Of a stretch of 64,000 bases of DNA, positions 22,701-32,606 are shown in pieces (the stretch's first letter is position 1; the number at the start of each line of letters is the position of its first letter). The notes below the pieces were generated by a model. It did not search any database, was not told the origin of the DNA, and saw only the letters and a list, made by a program, of their open reading frames with translations. Position numbers and translations under genes: made by a program. Source of the DNA: Cenococcum geophilum 1.58 (Eukaryota; Ascomycota; Dothideomycetes; Gloniales; Gloniaceae); the NCBI GenBank assembly GCA_001692895.1, contig KV748194.1:992001-1056000 (forward strand), given 5' to 3'.

Positions 22701-23306
22701 GGAGACCCTCAGCAGCCGCGCGCCCATCTGGTTCGCCGCGCGCTGCGTGCCCTCGGAGACATTGCCGATCAGGTACCGCTTGGTGTCGAAGTGCAGCAGC
22801 AGCGTCGTGCCGGGCGTGTCGGCCGTCGGCGACGTCAGGAATTGCAGGTAGCACTTCATTGGGTTCCAGTTCACGGTTGCTTTCCACCGCCTTGTGTTCG
22901 TGCTGGGCGCGTCGCTCTCGGGGAAGAGCTTGAGTGTGATACGCCGTTTTGGGCGCGTGGGCCGCGCGGGTGGTGGGTTAGAGAGGCTTGAGCGTCCGGA
23001 GTCTTGGAGTGCGCTGGGCCTTGACTTCTTGAATGATACGGCTTGGACTTGTCTGGAAGGGCCGCGGTGGACCTTTAGGATTCGCGGGGACTGGTGGGGG
23101 GGTTTGCTTGGTCTAGGCTTGGGTTCAGGTTTGGAATGGTCGGAAAGAAGTTTCTGCAGGTTCCTCAGTATGGAACGGTCTCGTGGATTGGTTGAGATGG
23201 GTCGGAAGTGGGTGGGATTAACGGATAGGTAAGGGCGAGGTCGTAATTCATAGAATCTGGTCGTGACGGTCGTTAAACGCCCACCGGCCCTCGATATGGG
23301 AGCCAA
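19779..23306 (-). CDS. TRZ1: Long-form tRNase Z (tRNA 3' endonuclease)
   Basis: One open frame of 1175 codons. Residues 150 onward (MKCYLQFLTSPTADTPGTTL) match the start of the amino half of long tRNase Z/ELAC2 proteins. The catalytic half begins near residue 705 with ITLGTGSALPSKYRNVSATL. The zinc motif HLHADHH (residues 762-768) lies within ISHLHADHHLG, followed later by LKIAYSGDCRPS, VHEATFDDE, KKHSTTSEA and VLTHFSQRY, in the order expected for metallo-beta-lactamase-fold tRNase Z. Function: removes the 3' trailer of pre-tRNAs in nucleus and mitochondria. The first ~149 residues are basic and Pro/Ser-rich, so a mitochondrial form may start at residue 1 and a nuclear/cytosolic form at Met150; this is inference. 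A glutamate/glycine-rich insert (about 1020-1060) and a lysine-rich tail ending KKKKAKRNN are lineage-specific low-complexity additions. Confidence 0.93.
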   Translation of the reverse strand: MAPISRAGGRLTTVTTRFYELRPRPYLSVNPTHFRPISTNPRDRSILRNLQKLLSDHSKPEPKPRPSKPPHQSPRILKVHRGPSRQVQAVSFKKSRPSALQDSGRSSLSNPPPARPTRPKRRITLKLFPESDAPSTNTRRWKATVNWNPMKCYLQFLTSPTADTPGTTLLLHFDTKRYLIGNVSEGTQRAANQMGARLLRVSDMLITGRTEWRNIGGLIGMVLTLADVNAGAAAAAKLSWRQKTAVGKNAGVLRLYGGANLNHALGTCRRYVFRKGMPLVVQEVRNELLKRDENGGVAPMWQDENISVWALAVAPEKKALDAEAAAVANLKKRGFDELNSFEDYVAPEGETAEEREIRYDGIRKGVVRHMFDSNWDFDTLVEQPLSEVRMPATIFVRNPETRKIEKYAGPMPGGQEPVPDITVMVRTPWPAALLENLPPTEPSLDAISYIICNHPQRGKFNPERAIELEVEKGFRWAQLTQGNSVTNKRGKVITPDMVLGEGRTGQGVAVVDLPSPDYVEPLVNREEWTSKDVMSGIRAFIWILGPGVAAHPTLQQFMEKMSDVKHIISSPDQCPNRLSLDSVASSTLRLAQIDPDRYPVLYHDNVTVPQAAFNLPTSRKTALPENTILADRGLTIDLEPTFNIASEKTVPLLDTAEVLRSTPEDVLALAQAARSDIQASASSLSAWKRSIPHPDTEIITLGTGSALPSKYRNVSATLVRVPGVGSYLLDCGENTLGQLQRVFPPTELADVLRDLRLIWISHLHADHHLGTTSLIKAWYRVVHNCIPASSPPNLTPSPNSAPEQTLAVVSDTGMLYWLHEYASVEDYGYSRLLPLAISAAKPWRGDTSSLSFFPPPSAAPTHEDEYILQQRHYPALLGLDDIQAVNVNHCLGAKAVALTFPLAPPSPAYSLTISPSPTTAPETPPISQTPTAPPLDPQPLKPLKIAYSGDCRPSRDFGLIGRDATVLVHEATFDDELAADAAAKKHSTTSEALGVGARMGARAVVLTHFSQRYQKIPVLETIEGDEEEEEEEGGEGGCEGDEEEGGGGRGEGEGLGVVGGGEEERMEGVVRNLSGSGSGSAAAAAAALAVASNERVVRVRARDMKVAVAFDYMKVRIGDIAALEKFNPALSRLFEVDAGEEEEAVVSEKGKGKEGGKKKGGEGEGGKKKKAKRNN

Positions 23307-24054
23307 TGTGGTGGAGGTAGAAGGAGCGTAGTATTATAACATGTACAAATACATTCAAAAGAGCGCAAGAAGTATGACTCAACTCTAGATGGATGCGGTG
23401 ACTCTGTTGAGGTGAAGCCAAGTTTTCGAATTTAGCGAGTCATGTCCGCACTGAAATGGACCGAGGATTGCATATAAAATCAGCTTCAAAGCCATCTACA
23501 AAGCCACCTTCAAAATCGACATCAACTTAAGAGTCACTTTCAATCAAGTCATGAGCACAATGTGTGATTGGATAAGAGTATATTTTCACTCTTCCTTCCT
23601 AAGCTACATACGAGTACCGATTAACCGGCTGAGGCACAAGCAGCCTCCCCGTTATCCCAAGTCCAGGGGCCAATCCCAATATTACCATGTACAAGAATAA
23701 ATAACCAAAAAAAAAGGAAAATTGCATACATGCACAAGGTTCCCTATCCCGATACTCCAAGACCCTCCAGATCGCTGTAGCCTTCTAGACAGTTGCAACA
23801 AAAGAAAATCGTAAACGCATACAAAACATTCTGTAAAAGACCGTCTCTTTTTTGACATTAATGAAAAGAGGCGAGATTGCCCGTTAATATTGATATGGTC
23901 TGAACATCCTCTGAACGGGGTAGAGTCGAATCAGTTTCGAGAGTGGTGAGGTCGTATGTTACCAAACCTAGGAATCCCATTTGGGAGCCCGAAGCGTCAA
24001 TGGTCAGCTTTGAAGAAAGCGTTGACTTGTACGCGGCATTGTCTTTTTTGGGGA
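23307..24054. other. Intergenic between tRNase Z and bZIP genes
   Basis: Holds the tRNase Z promoter and the bZIP 3' untranslated region (both genes are minus strand). No further gene seen. Confidence 0.5.
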
Positions 24055-25920
24055 CTACGAGTCAAGGTGAGATGTCATGGCTTGTATCCGCTGGAAGACA
24101 GGCTCGACGAGAGCACACATCTTCTCGAATCGTTCCATCAACCTCTGGGACTCGGCCTCATCCGAAACAAAAAGCTCGAAGTGGGCGAACACCTTTTCTG
24201 GGTTGGCATCGCCGAATAGACGCTCGCTTTCTTCGACAGGAGCAGAGAATGAAGCTTCGACTGGAGCTGGCGAGTTTGCGTAGAGAGCAAAGTCCGGGTT
24301 ATCATCGTACTCATCGACCTCGGTGGTAGCAGCCTCGACAGTCTCCTCACGCTCGACTGGGCTTTCGATAACGGGATAGTCGGGCTTGACCTCATCGACA
24401 GTCGAAATCTGCGATATGAACGAATCGTCTCCTTTGCCGGACAAAAGATCAACGTCAATTGGAGTTGATGGACCTTCCGGAAGCTCCATAACAGAGTAGA
24501 CCTGAGGCTGCTGGAAGTTGAAACCCATGCTTGGCATCGTCCAGTTGTTGTTCAAGTTCAACATGGACAGGTCGAGCTGGGTCTCTGGTATGAGAGCCAT
24601 TCCGATCTGTGGGTTTTCAGCCTGAGGAATACCTTGGAACTGCTGAGGGGCGTATGGGTTCAAGTCCTTGCGGTTGGGAGCTGGGGTAGGAGTGGGGACG
24701 GAAGGTGAGACCTGAGCTGGCTTAACATCGAGCGACTCATCTCTCGACAGCTCCTCGAGGAATGGAGTGAAAGCCTGGTGTCGCAGGAGTCTCTCGATGA
24801 AAGCCCTGGAACGAGCATTCTCCTCCATGAGGGCCCTGTTTTGGAGACGGAGCTCATTGCATTCGTTGTTCTTCATTGCGACCTCGCCTTCGAGCTGGCC
24901 GATATATTCTAGAAACTGTTAGCTGCTATTCAAGATCATTTGCGTGATAATCTTACCCTTTCTCCTGGAGCGGAAAGCGCGAGCAGACACCTTGTTACGA
25001 AGCTGGCGTCGCTCCTTGCTGCTAAGCTTCTTGCCCTCTTCACTCGCAAGTAGTCTTTCGTCCTCATCCATGTCTTCCTCTTCCTTCTTCATCCGAGCAA
25101 TGTGAGGCAAGGTACCTTGTGGGGACATGCCATCGCTTTGCGACGACAAAGTGCTATTGTGACGAATCTGGTTGACGACTCGTGCGATAGTCTTCTCTGT
25201 TTGAGGATCGGTGGGCTGATGGGAACCAGTCCGCCTTGATGGTTGGATGCGGGTCTGTTGCTGCTCGGAAGCACGTTGCTTCTGTTGAGCGTGCTGCTGC
25301 TGTCTCTGCTGTTGTGCTTGTGCCTGGGCTGCCTTTGCCAATGCGGCTTGTTGCTGGTGCATACCAGGCCAGACACGGACGTTAGCCAAGGTCTCCTCTT
25401 GAGTGCTAATGGCGCTTGGGTCGACGAAGTCATCCTGGGACGCGTCACCGGAGGGGAAGAAGTATGCATGATCAGAGCCAGACATAGAAAGGTCTAGTTC
25501 CATGTTCACGTCCGCTCCCATACCAAGACCGCTACCCCATCCAGCATCAAGAAAGGAAGATGGGCCCATAAGGCTCATCTCGTCCAGGCCAGTTCCGCTG
25601 TTCGAGAACTGATAGCCACCGTTGGTGTGCTGGGTAAGGCCAGGAACAGAGTTAGAAGGAAGACCGGTTTGCTGTTTGAATCGCTCATACTCATGGCTTG
25701 GCTTGGCCGGAGTCTGAAGATCGTCGGACGGGTCGAGAGGGACGATGGTGTTTGTCGGGCTGGGGATGGTCGAGGAAGCACTCGAGGCATGTTGTCGTGA
25801 AGAGCTGGTGGGTGTGGGGGAGGGTAGTTGACTGAAGTCGAAAAAAGTGCCCATATCTGGATCCATACACTGGTTGTTGAATGACGGCGTCATGGTCATG
25901 GCGGATAACGTTGTTGCCAT
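24055..25920 (-). CDS. bZIP transcription factor
   Basis: Two exons, 25920-24957 and 24908-24055, separated by a 48-nt GT-AG intron (24956-24909), give 605 residues. The intron falls exactly between the basic region (SSKERRQLRNKVSARAFRSR, about residues 298-319) and the leucine zipper (EYIGQLEGEVAMKNNECNEL, then RLQNRALMEENARSRAFIER). The DNA-contact pattern N-x2-SAxAFRSRRK has the fungal N-x7-R spacing. The N-terminal half is Ser/Pro-rich with a glutamine/alanine-rich tract at about 190-220; the C-terminal half is acidic and probably an activation region. Expected to act in the nucleus as a dimer. The family resembles fungal stress or metabolic bZIP factors, but I cannot assign an orthologue. 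Confidence 0.92.
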
Positions 25921-28900
25921 CGAAAATGAGATGCCTTCGAAGCGAATATCAAGAAGTAGATGACTGAAATGCCTCCCTCAGGTGTCCAGGAGCTCTTAGG
26001 ACCTTTTGTTGATTCCCTGGGGTAGTAGTGCTGCTTGTCGCCCGTATTCTGGATAGGCGGCTGCAGGTCGTCGTAAGCTCTTTGCTTTTCACCAGCTATA
26101 CGGTCAGCGTGGCTTGCCCGTTTCCAGAACCTCGCTTCGCTCGGGGTAAATAGTGTAGAGGATGCCGTGTGAAGGTTTGAAGTCGTAGATTGTCGTCGAT
26201 TGTCGTTGATGTTTGTATAATTTCTGTGAGAGAGAGATGAAATGGATCTTGAAGCAGAAAAGGCGACGCAGGGCGAAGGCTTTTGCTGATGGGGACGCCG
26301 CCGGAGAAAGGGGCCATCCCCACTCTCGCAACGTTTCAGGCCGTGGCAGTGCATCGAATGCCCGGCGCACTAAAAATACGCCCCGCCAGTCGCAGCTGGC
26401 CGACTAAACTTCGGCATGACTGTCCATGGGCTTTCTCCTGATGGACACCGTTCCCGTTCGGGCCTTAGTTCTGCTTCGTCCTTGTAATTTATCGCCCCCT
26501 CAAGCCCTTTTGTGGCTTAGGCGTCGCATCCAGACCCTCACCTCTCGCCATCTACTTCTAGTTATTTTGCGACAGATATCAGTCTACTCTTCAGACAGCT
26601 CCAAGCCTTGCGATGCCAGAATGTCAGAGTGTCAACATCTTGCAGCGGCGATCATCACAGGCAGCCAATGGCGGGGTTGGGATGCAAAGGATTACGCACG
26701 CATCGTGTGAAGAGAGTGGTCTGCAAAAGCGCCCGTCAGTCGGAGCAACGGAGCCTTTTTCGTCCCGGACCCCGCGACTTGCAAAATATACACGGTCATA
26801 AAGAGCCAACAGAGCCGACAGGGCCAAGCTGATGTCGGGGCTGTGCAAAAGCCAAATACTCCTAAAGGGAACTTGTTGCGATTCGCTCGCGAACACGTGT
26901 AACCTTAACTGGCATTTTATCGAAGCCCAAATCCTGTCATGACCATAGCCGTGTGCAACTTTACGAATCGTCAATCTCCCGACGAAGAATGCTTCACGCT
27001 GCCACAGCCACTAAAACATCGTGGTAAGGATCAGAACCCCAGAGCACCTGAATGATTCCAAAGTCTCGCGCAGCGGTCAGATTAATAAAATGACTAACCA
27101 GTCGCTCTGCGTGTGAACAAGGGATCTTGAAAGCTGGTGGACCACATTCCGAGTCCTAGAGAGCAATGATCATCAAGGCCGCAGAGCATCAACCACGTCC
27201 CACGAACCCTTTCTGGACAAATTACCGGAGTCGGCCTCGAGGTATCCCTTAACCCACCAGCGTCCTTCTGGTAGACGGTCCGTGCGGACCAGATATTCCT
27301 GAGAACGGCAATTTGATCCTATTGATCTGGTTGGCTAAATCCTTATCGATAACGGATGGACGCAACGTAGAGCAGCTTCCGACACTGTCACAGTTGGTCA
27401 AGTTAGGTCCTACTGTTAATTTTTCTTGAAATTGTCTGAAACACCCTACCAGCATCTGTAACAATGACAACCATTAACCTGTTGATTTGGATCCTCCAGT
27501 TATCGACAAGGGACCAGCCAATCGGAGAACCCGGTTCAATGCAAGTGCCCAATCAAATCCAGTAGCAAATTCTCTGAGGTTAAGGGACAAGGATTTTTAA
27601 CAGTCCTTTGCGCCGCTCAGCTTTGTTTATCTGACATGCAGAAAATCGGCAGTTCTCTTAGCCTTACTATTGGCTTCCTTAAGTGGCCTGGCTCCCATAT
27701 GCGAATCACGTTCAATAGCGAAGCTCGGCAGGACAATTTGGCTAAATTATTGCATGCAATGAAAATTTCTCCAAAGGGTAGGTGTCGACGCGTTGAGGCG
27801 CAGGGATCGTACTCGGGTCGTACTCGCGTGCGAGAATGCGAGATGGCGGGATGGCGAACTAACTGAGGCCCGCTTGCGTGCATAGCCTTATTTCCGGAAT
27901 CGTTCATCAGCCTCTTTGCCATCGTTACAAGCCACATAAAAGGACGCGGTCGCCAAGATGAGCTTTCAGGATGCTGAGTGTGAGACGGGCTTTGCAAGAC
28001 GTAGGCCAATCTCATGTTTGCTCTTCAAAACCCGAGTTGACAGTTCTTTTGCCGCATTCGGAATTCAATATGACAAAACATCCAGTGGTCCACAGCAGCT
28101 AGCAGCCAGAACGGTATCATAGATAGGATCTCACTCCGTTTCTGTTCAGGTAGGCTGTGATCTGAATGATGCGCTATTTCATTCGACATTACAAGGTTGA
28201 AGAAATCTATCTGAATCGGCACCGAGGCATCAAGATAACCAAAATAGGGGTTAAAGAATAGAGATGTCATCGACTATCAGGATTTATGATGTACTTCAGC
28301 GTGGTACGGCCGACTCTCCTGATATTGCTACCGTGCTGTGCATTCATTCAGACCTCCGGCTTTCACTATCCTACTAAGCCCCCAAACGGTAAAGCATCTA
28401 ACTGCAAGTCAAAAGCGTCTTTTGTTTCATTCAGGACTTTATGAAACCCGAGAAGTGAATGACTTCCGATGCTGACGCCATTCAGGATCCATCATCATCC
28501 GATTTCATCAAAGTCCGTTTAAAACACATCAGTTCGATATTATAGGAGAATGAGACTCATCCTCCAATACATTACAAGAGTAGAGGAACTTCAGATATTG
28601 CGATTATCCATGAATCTATCCAGAGCCCTTCGAAAGGCTTCTCAAAAAAACACCAGCGAACATTGGTGAACGAGCGTGAGCCTCGAAATTGCACAAGCTC
28701 GAAGGCTCGATAAGCATGCATACGATAGAACAGCAACCAGGTATTGAGTGACTTCAGAGAAACATCAATACTATATGGTTGGGAAGGCTCAAAGTCGCAG
28801 ACAGTTGTGATAGCGGAACTGCAGTCAAAGTGGAACTAGGCCAAGATACCTAGGGATAGAATACTTCGCCTATCCAGATCAGTTGATTTGTTGACAGATC

Positions 28901-29208
28901 TTGGATGGATGAGGGACGGCATGCATGTCTAATTCTATCATGTAATGCGTATATACACGTCTGTTCGATAAAGACTAAAAGCAAGCTGATAATGGATTGT
29001 TCAAAATAACCTTGTGACTTCGCTTCAATACCCCCAACTCATGCTTCCCCGCCCATCGGAAGTCGGCGAAGCCAAGCATCTCGAATTTCCCATCTCTTTC
29101 AACCTCTGATGAATTTATAACACATCACACCCCGGCCCTCTCTTCTTGTACGTATCGCTTTGACCCAGCTACTACCAATGCCTCTCGAGGACCTATCACC
29201 TCCTTGTG
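25921..29208. other. Long intergenic region, 3.3 kb, no gene seen
   Basis: Lies between the starts of bZIP (-) and moaA (+). Open frames are short, overlap on both strands and have no recognisable content. Base composition is normal, with no RIP signature, so this is probably regulatory DNA and leader sequence for the two divergent genes rather than repeat debris. An unannotated multi-exon gene cannot be excluded. Confidence 0.45.
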
Positions 29209-29288
29209 ATGGCACCAATGGTCTCGATACGGCCGGGGCCGCCAGCTGCGCGGACCGCAACGCGCTGGATAGCCGCAGGTGGCAAACA
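29178..29288 (+). promoter_or_regulatory. Upstream ORF overlapping the moaA start
   Basis: An ATG at 29178 opens a 36-codon frame that runs past the moaA start at 29209 in a different frame and ends at a TAG (29286-29288). If the transcript begins upstream of 29178, ribosomes would have to scan past this codon, which could dampen MoaA translation. The transcription start is unknown. Confidence 0.4.
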
Positions 29289-30634
29289 TAGCTTTCGAGC
29301 TTCCCATGGACCGCTCCACACCGCCAGAGGGATTGCGACGGGTGTGGCAATACAGAAACCCACCGTAGACTTTCCAGGCCCTCCAAATAGGCTGCCAGTA
29401 GCCCCGCCTATCGAACGCAATATCTTACGAGAGCGCAAAGAGTCGATTAAGCAGGCGAAACCCTTCTCTGACTTCTTGACGGACACATTCAATAGGCAAC
29501 ATGACTATCTACGAATTAGCATTACAGAGCGCTGCAATCTGCGATGTCTCTATTGCATGCCCGAAGGTACGTCTGCGCTTCCATCTCACATTTCAAATTC
29601 ACTGGCCAACGGCTCCTGTAACAGAGGGAGTACCGCTATCTCCACCAGCCCACCTCCTTACCTCTCCCGAAATATTCTATCTTTCCTCTCTCTTCGTATC
29701 GCAAGGCGTTACGAAAATCCGACTCACGGGTGGGGAACCAACCGTGCGACGAGACATCCTGCCACTAATGCAATCCATTGGGACTCTCCGTTCAAAAGGC
29801 CTACGAGAACTGGCTCTTACGACTAATGGCATATCACTACACCGGAAGCTAGACGGCATGGTGGAAGCCGGCCTAACAGGAGTAAACCTCAGCCTCGACA
29901 CCCTAGATCCATTTCAATTCCAGATCATGACGCGCCGGAAAGGCTTCGATGCAGTCATGAAGAGCATAGAGCGGATCCTCGAAATGAAAAACCTCGGCGC
30001 GAATCTGAAGCTGAAGATCAACTGCGTCGTCATGCGCGGCCTCAACGAACGCGACATCATTCCCTTCGTAGAGATGGGTCGCGAGAAAGACATCGAGGTG
30101 CGCTTCATCGAGTACATGCCCTTCGACGGCAACAAATGGAACAAGGGCAAGATGATCTCGTACCAGGAGATGCTTGACATTATCCGCGCGAAATACCCCG
30201 ACCTACGACAAGTCAGGGGACATAAAAATGATACGAGTAAGACGTATGAGATCCCGGGCTTTGTAGGCAAGCTAGGCTTTATTACGAGCATGACGCATAA
30301 TTTCTGCGGCACGTGCAACAGGCTCCGCATCACCAGCGACGGCAACCTCAAAGTGTGCCTATTCGGCAATACCGAGGTGTCATTGCGCGACTTGCTCCGG
30401 AAAGACAACAACGGCCAGCCGATTGACGAAGAAGCCTTTGAGGCCATCAAGCGCGTCGAGATGGACCGGCGCCAGGGTCTTCTCGGAGACGAAACGGCGC
30501 TTGGCTGGGGCGAGCGCGAAAGAGAGCTGTTGGAAGTGATTGGTGCGGCGGTCAAGAGGAAGAAGGAGAAGCATGCTGGGATGGGGCAGCTGGAGAATAT
30601 GAAGAATAGACCGATGATCTTAATTGGTGGGTAG
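29209..30634 (+). CDS. GTP 3',8-cyclase (MoaA / MOCS1A-like), radical SAM
   Basis: Exons 29209-29566 and 29625-30634 (58-nt intron) give 455 residues. The radical-SAM cluster motif is [10 protein letters not shown], with Cys109, Cys113 and Cys116 (C-x3-C-x2-C). Then follow [15 protein letters not shown] (the GGE SAM motif), [16 protein letters not shown], and near the C-terminus [19 protein letters not shown] with two cysteines of the second 4Fe-4S cluster (the third is in LKVCLFG). The protein ends MILIGG: the C-terminal double glycine is a known hallmark required for MoaA/MOCS1A activity. The start is the first ATG in frame; the first ~45 residues are Arg/Ala-rich without acids, consistent with mitochondrial import. 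With MoaC it converts GTP to cyclic pyranopterin monophosphate, the first step of molybdenum cofactor synthesis, needed for example by nitrate reductase. In Aspergillus the corresponding gene is called cnxABC. Confidence 0.95.
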
Positions 30635-30844
30635 GTTTGGCTCTGTTATCATCATATATCCGTGATTTCTGTGATTGTGCAAACGTTCGTTGTGAAGTTA
30701 TGTCAGCTTTGCATATAGGTGGCGATCGAGGAGACTAAAAATGCATACCTCGCCCAAATCCTATGGAATACAAGGAGTTTACGATATAGACATTCCTGTA
30801 TCTTGAATACCTTCCATCTCCCAACAGCAACCCTTTAGCCAAGT

Positions 30845-32392
30845 GTGAAGATTCCGCTAATCATACGTGCAGATGAGACTCCATACGCCTCCCGCTCTAC
30901 TAGCAATGCTACAGTTCCACAGAATTCCCTCAATGGATCTCCTATGACCTCCCTCATTCAGCCATGGACATCCATACCCTCCCCCTTCACCACCCCTTTC
31001 CTCGCCTCTAATCCCCTCAACACACCATTCAACACCGCCCGCACCTTCACCACCACCGCTTGCCACAGCCAGAACCCGAAAGGCCCCAAGACCCTCCGAG
31101 AAACCATGCTGCCCAAATCGCGGACCGCTCCTCCGGCAACCGCGCCCTCCGGTTCCGCAACCCCCCTCCCCTCGCCAGCGCCAGAATCCCAAAACCCCGA
31201 GAAACCTAAAAAGCTTAAGAAACCTAAGAAACCTAAGAAATCTAAGAAACCTAAGAAACCTAAGAAACCTAAGAAACCTAAGAAACCTAGAGAACCTAAA
31301 GAAGCCAGAAAACCTAGACAACGCGGAAAATACAGCAAACCCCCTGCCACCCGCCACCCGCCCGCATTCCACCACCTCAAGCTGGTGAGGGCGTGGGAGG
31401 GCAGGAGGAGTGAGGTTCCGGGGGAGCTGAGTGGGGGTGCGGGAAGCAGGGGGGTGGTAATGAGAGAGTTGGTCAGGTTTGTAGGGGGGGAGCGGAAGCG
31501 GCTGATCAGGTACATAACGACAGAAGAGGAAGAAGAGCCGGAGCCGAAGGAGCGCAGGGTGCGCGGGAAGGGTAGAAGGCGAGCGGGCGGAGAGGGAGCG
31601 GCTGGAGAGCAGGGGACCCAGGAGACAGGGAACCCAGCCGCTCGACACGGGTTGTACGCCGCGCCCCACCGCCCCCTCTCCACTCCGCCCCCGCTCCAGC
31701 TCCAGCTCCAGACACCCCCGTCGCGCCGCGTCTACTCCTCTTCCTCCCCGCACCCCCCGGCGGCCGGCGACGCCATCTTCGACGCTACCCCCCGCGCCGC
31801 CGCTGACTCCCCGCCTGCTCCACAACACCGCCTCCCCCACCTCACACCCTCCGGCTCGGCACACATGGTCTCCATCGCCTCCAAGCCCTCTACAGCTCGC
31901 ACCGCCATCGCCGCCGGCCGCGTCCTCTTCTCCAACCCGGCGCCGCTGCGTCTGATCCGTGCGAACGCGCTGAAGAAAGGGGATGTGTTGGCGGTGGCGC
32001 GGGTGGCGGGGATCATGGCGGCGAAGAAGTGTCCGGAGCTCGTGCCGCTTTGCCATCCGATTTTGTTGGTGCATGTGGGGGTGGAGGTGGGGGTTGTGGG
32101 AGGGGGGGTGGAGCGGGATGGAGGGCAGGGAGCGGGAGAAGGAGGTCGGTTTGGGGCAGTGCTGGTTGAGGCGAAAGTCCAGTGTGTGGGTGCCACGGGG
32201 GTGGAGATGGAGGCGCTGACTGCGGTGATGGGGGCGGCGTTGACGGTTGTGGATATGTGTAAGGCGGTGGATCGGGGGATGAGGGTGGAAGGGGTTAGGG
32301 TGGTTTTGAAGGAGGGGGGGAGGTCTGGGACGTGGAGGGAGGAGGGGTGGAGGAGCTGTGTTGGGGAAGGGAACAGGGAGGCGGGGCAGTGA
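30845..32392 (+). CDS. Cyclic pyranopterin monophosphate synthase (MoaC / MOCS1B-like)
   Basis: The frame 30845-32392 holds the MoaC domain from about 31830 to the end: LPHLTPSGSAHMVSIASKPS, AAKKCPELVPLCHPI (the conserved CHP segment), GVEMEALTAVMGAALTVVDM and CKAVDRGMRVEGVRVV. Family role: converts the MoaA product into cyclic pyranopterin monophosphate. The frame begins with GTG; the first in-frame ATG is 30944 (482 codons to the stop). NTARTFTTTACHS shortly after looks like a mitochondrial presequence, so a separate protein is possible. It could also be the second half of a fused MoaA-MoaC protein made by splicing over the MoaA stop (see findings). A (PKK)n stretch from a 9-bp repeat (about 31203-31290) and a Pro/Arg-rich linker separate the N-terminus from the domain; these are unusual for MoaC. 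A glycine-rich insert follows LVHVGVEVG. Confidence 0.85.
   Translation: MKIPLIIRADETPYASRSTSNATVPQNSLNGSPMTSLIQPWTSIPSPFTTPFLASNPLNTPFNTARTFTTTACHSQNPKGPKTLRETMLPKSRTAPPATAPSGSATPLPSPAPESQNPEKPKKLKKPKKPKKSKKPKKPKKPKKPKKPREPKEARKPRQRGKYSKPPATRHPPAFHHLKLVRAWEGRRSEVPGELSGGAGSRGVVMRELVRFVGGERKRLIRYITTEEEEEPEPKERRVRGKGRRRAGGEGAAGEQGTQETGNPAARHGLYAAPHRPLSTPPPLQLQLQTPPSRRVYSSSSPHPPAAGDAIFDATPRAAADSPPAPQHRLPHLTPSGSAHMVSIASKPSTARTAIAAGRVLFSNPAPLRLIRANALKKGDVLAVARVAGIMAAKKCPELVPLCHPILLVHVGVEVGVVGGGVERDGGQGAGEGGRFGAVLVEAKVQCVGATGVEMEALTAVMGAALTVVDMCKAVDRGMRVEGVRVVLKEGGRSGTWREEGWRSCVGEGNREAGQ
31203..31290 (+). repeat. 9-bp tandem repeat coding (Pro-Lys-Lys)n
   Basis: AAGAAACCT repeated about eight to nine times with few changes, in frame within the MoaC reading frame. 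It encodes a lysine/proline spacer that would be flexible and strongly basic. Such repeats change length easily by slippage. Confidence 0.85.
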
Positions 32393-32606
32393 GGTGGAGG
32401 TATTACAGGGGTGTGTATAATATTAGAAGCTCAAGTGCGTTCGCGTTGCAGAGCAAATTTTTGCGCGTCCTAGGTACCTTAGTAAACAGATTCTAGAAAA
32501 ATTCTGGATGTAGTAGTATCCAATTCAAAACCCACATACCATTTACTCACTAATTCACTTCTTGATATCATAACCACGATTTCATGCTCGCCCTTCACAT
32601 CTGATG

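Noticed and set aside
22062-22991. 309-codon plus-strand frame
   Set aside because: Antisense to the tRNase Z coding region in GC-rich DNA; no recognisable protein, while the minus strand matches a known family throughout.
27000-28800. Possible extra gene between bZIP and moaA
   Set aside because: All open frames are short and overlap on both strands; no conserved motif or convincing exon chain was found.
30857-32074. 405-codon minus-strand frame
   Set aside because: Antisense to the MoaC frame; composed of low-complexity shadow text such as FLRFLRFLRF from the Pro-Lys-Lys repeat.
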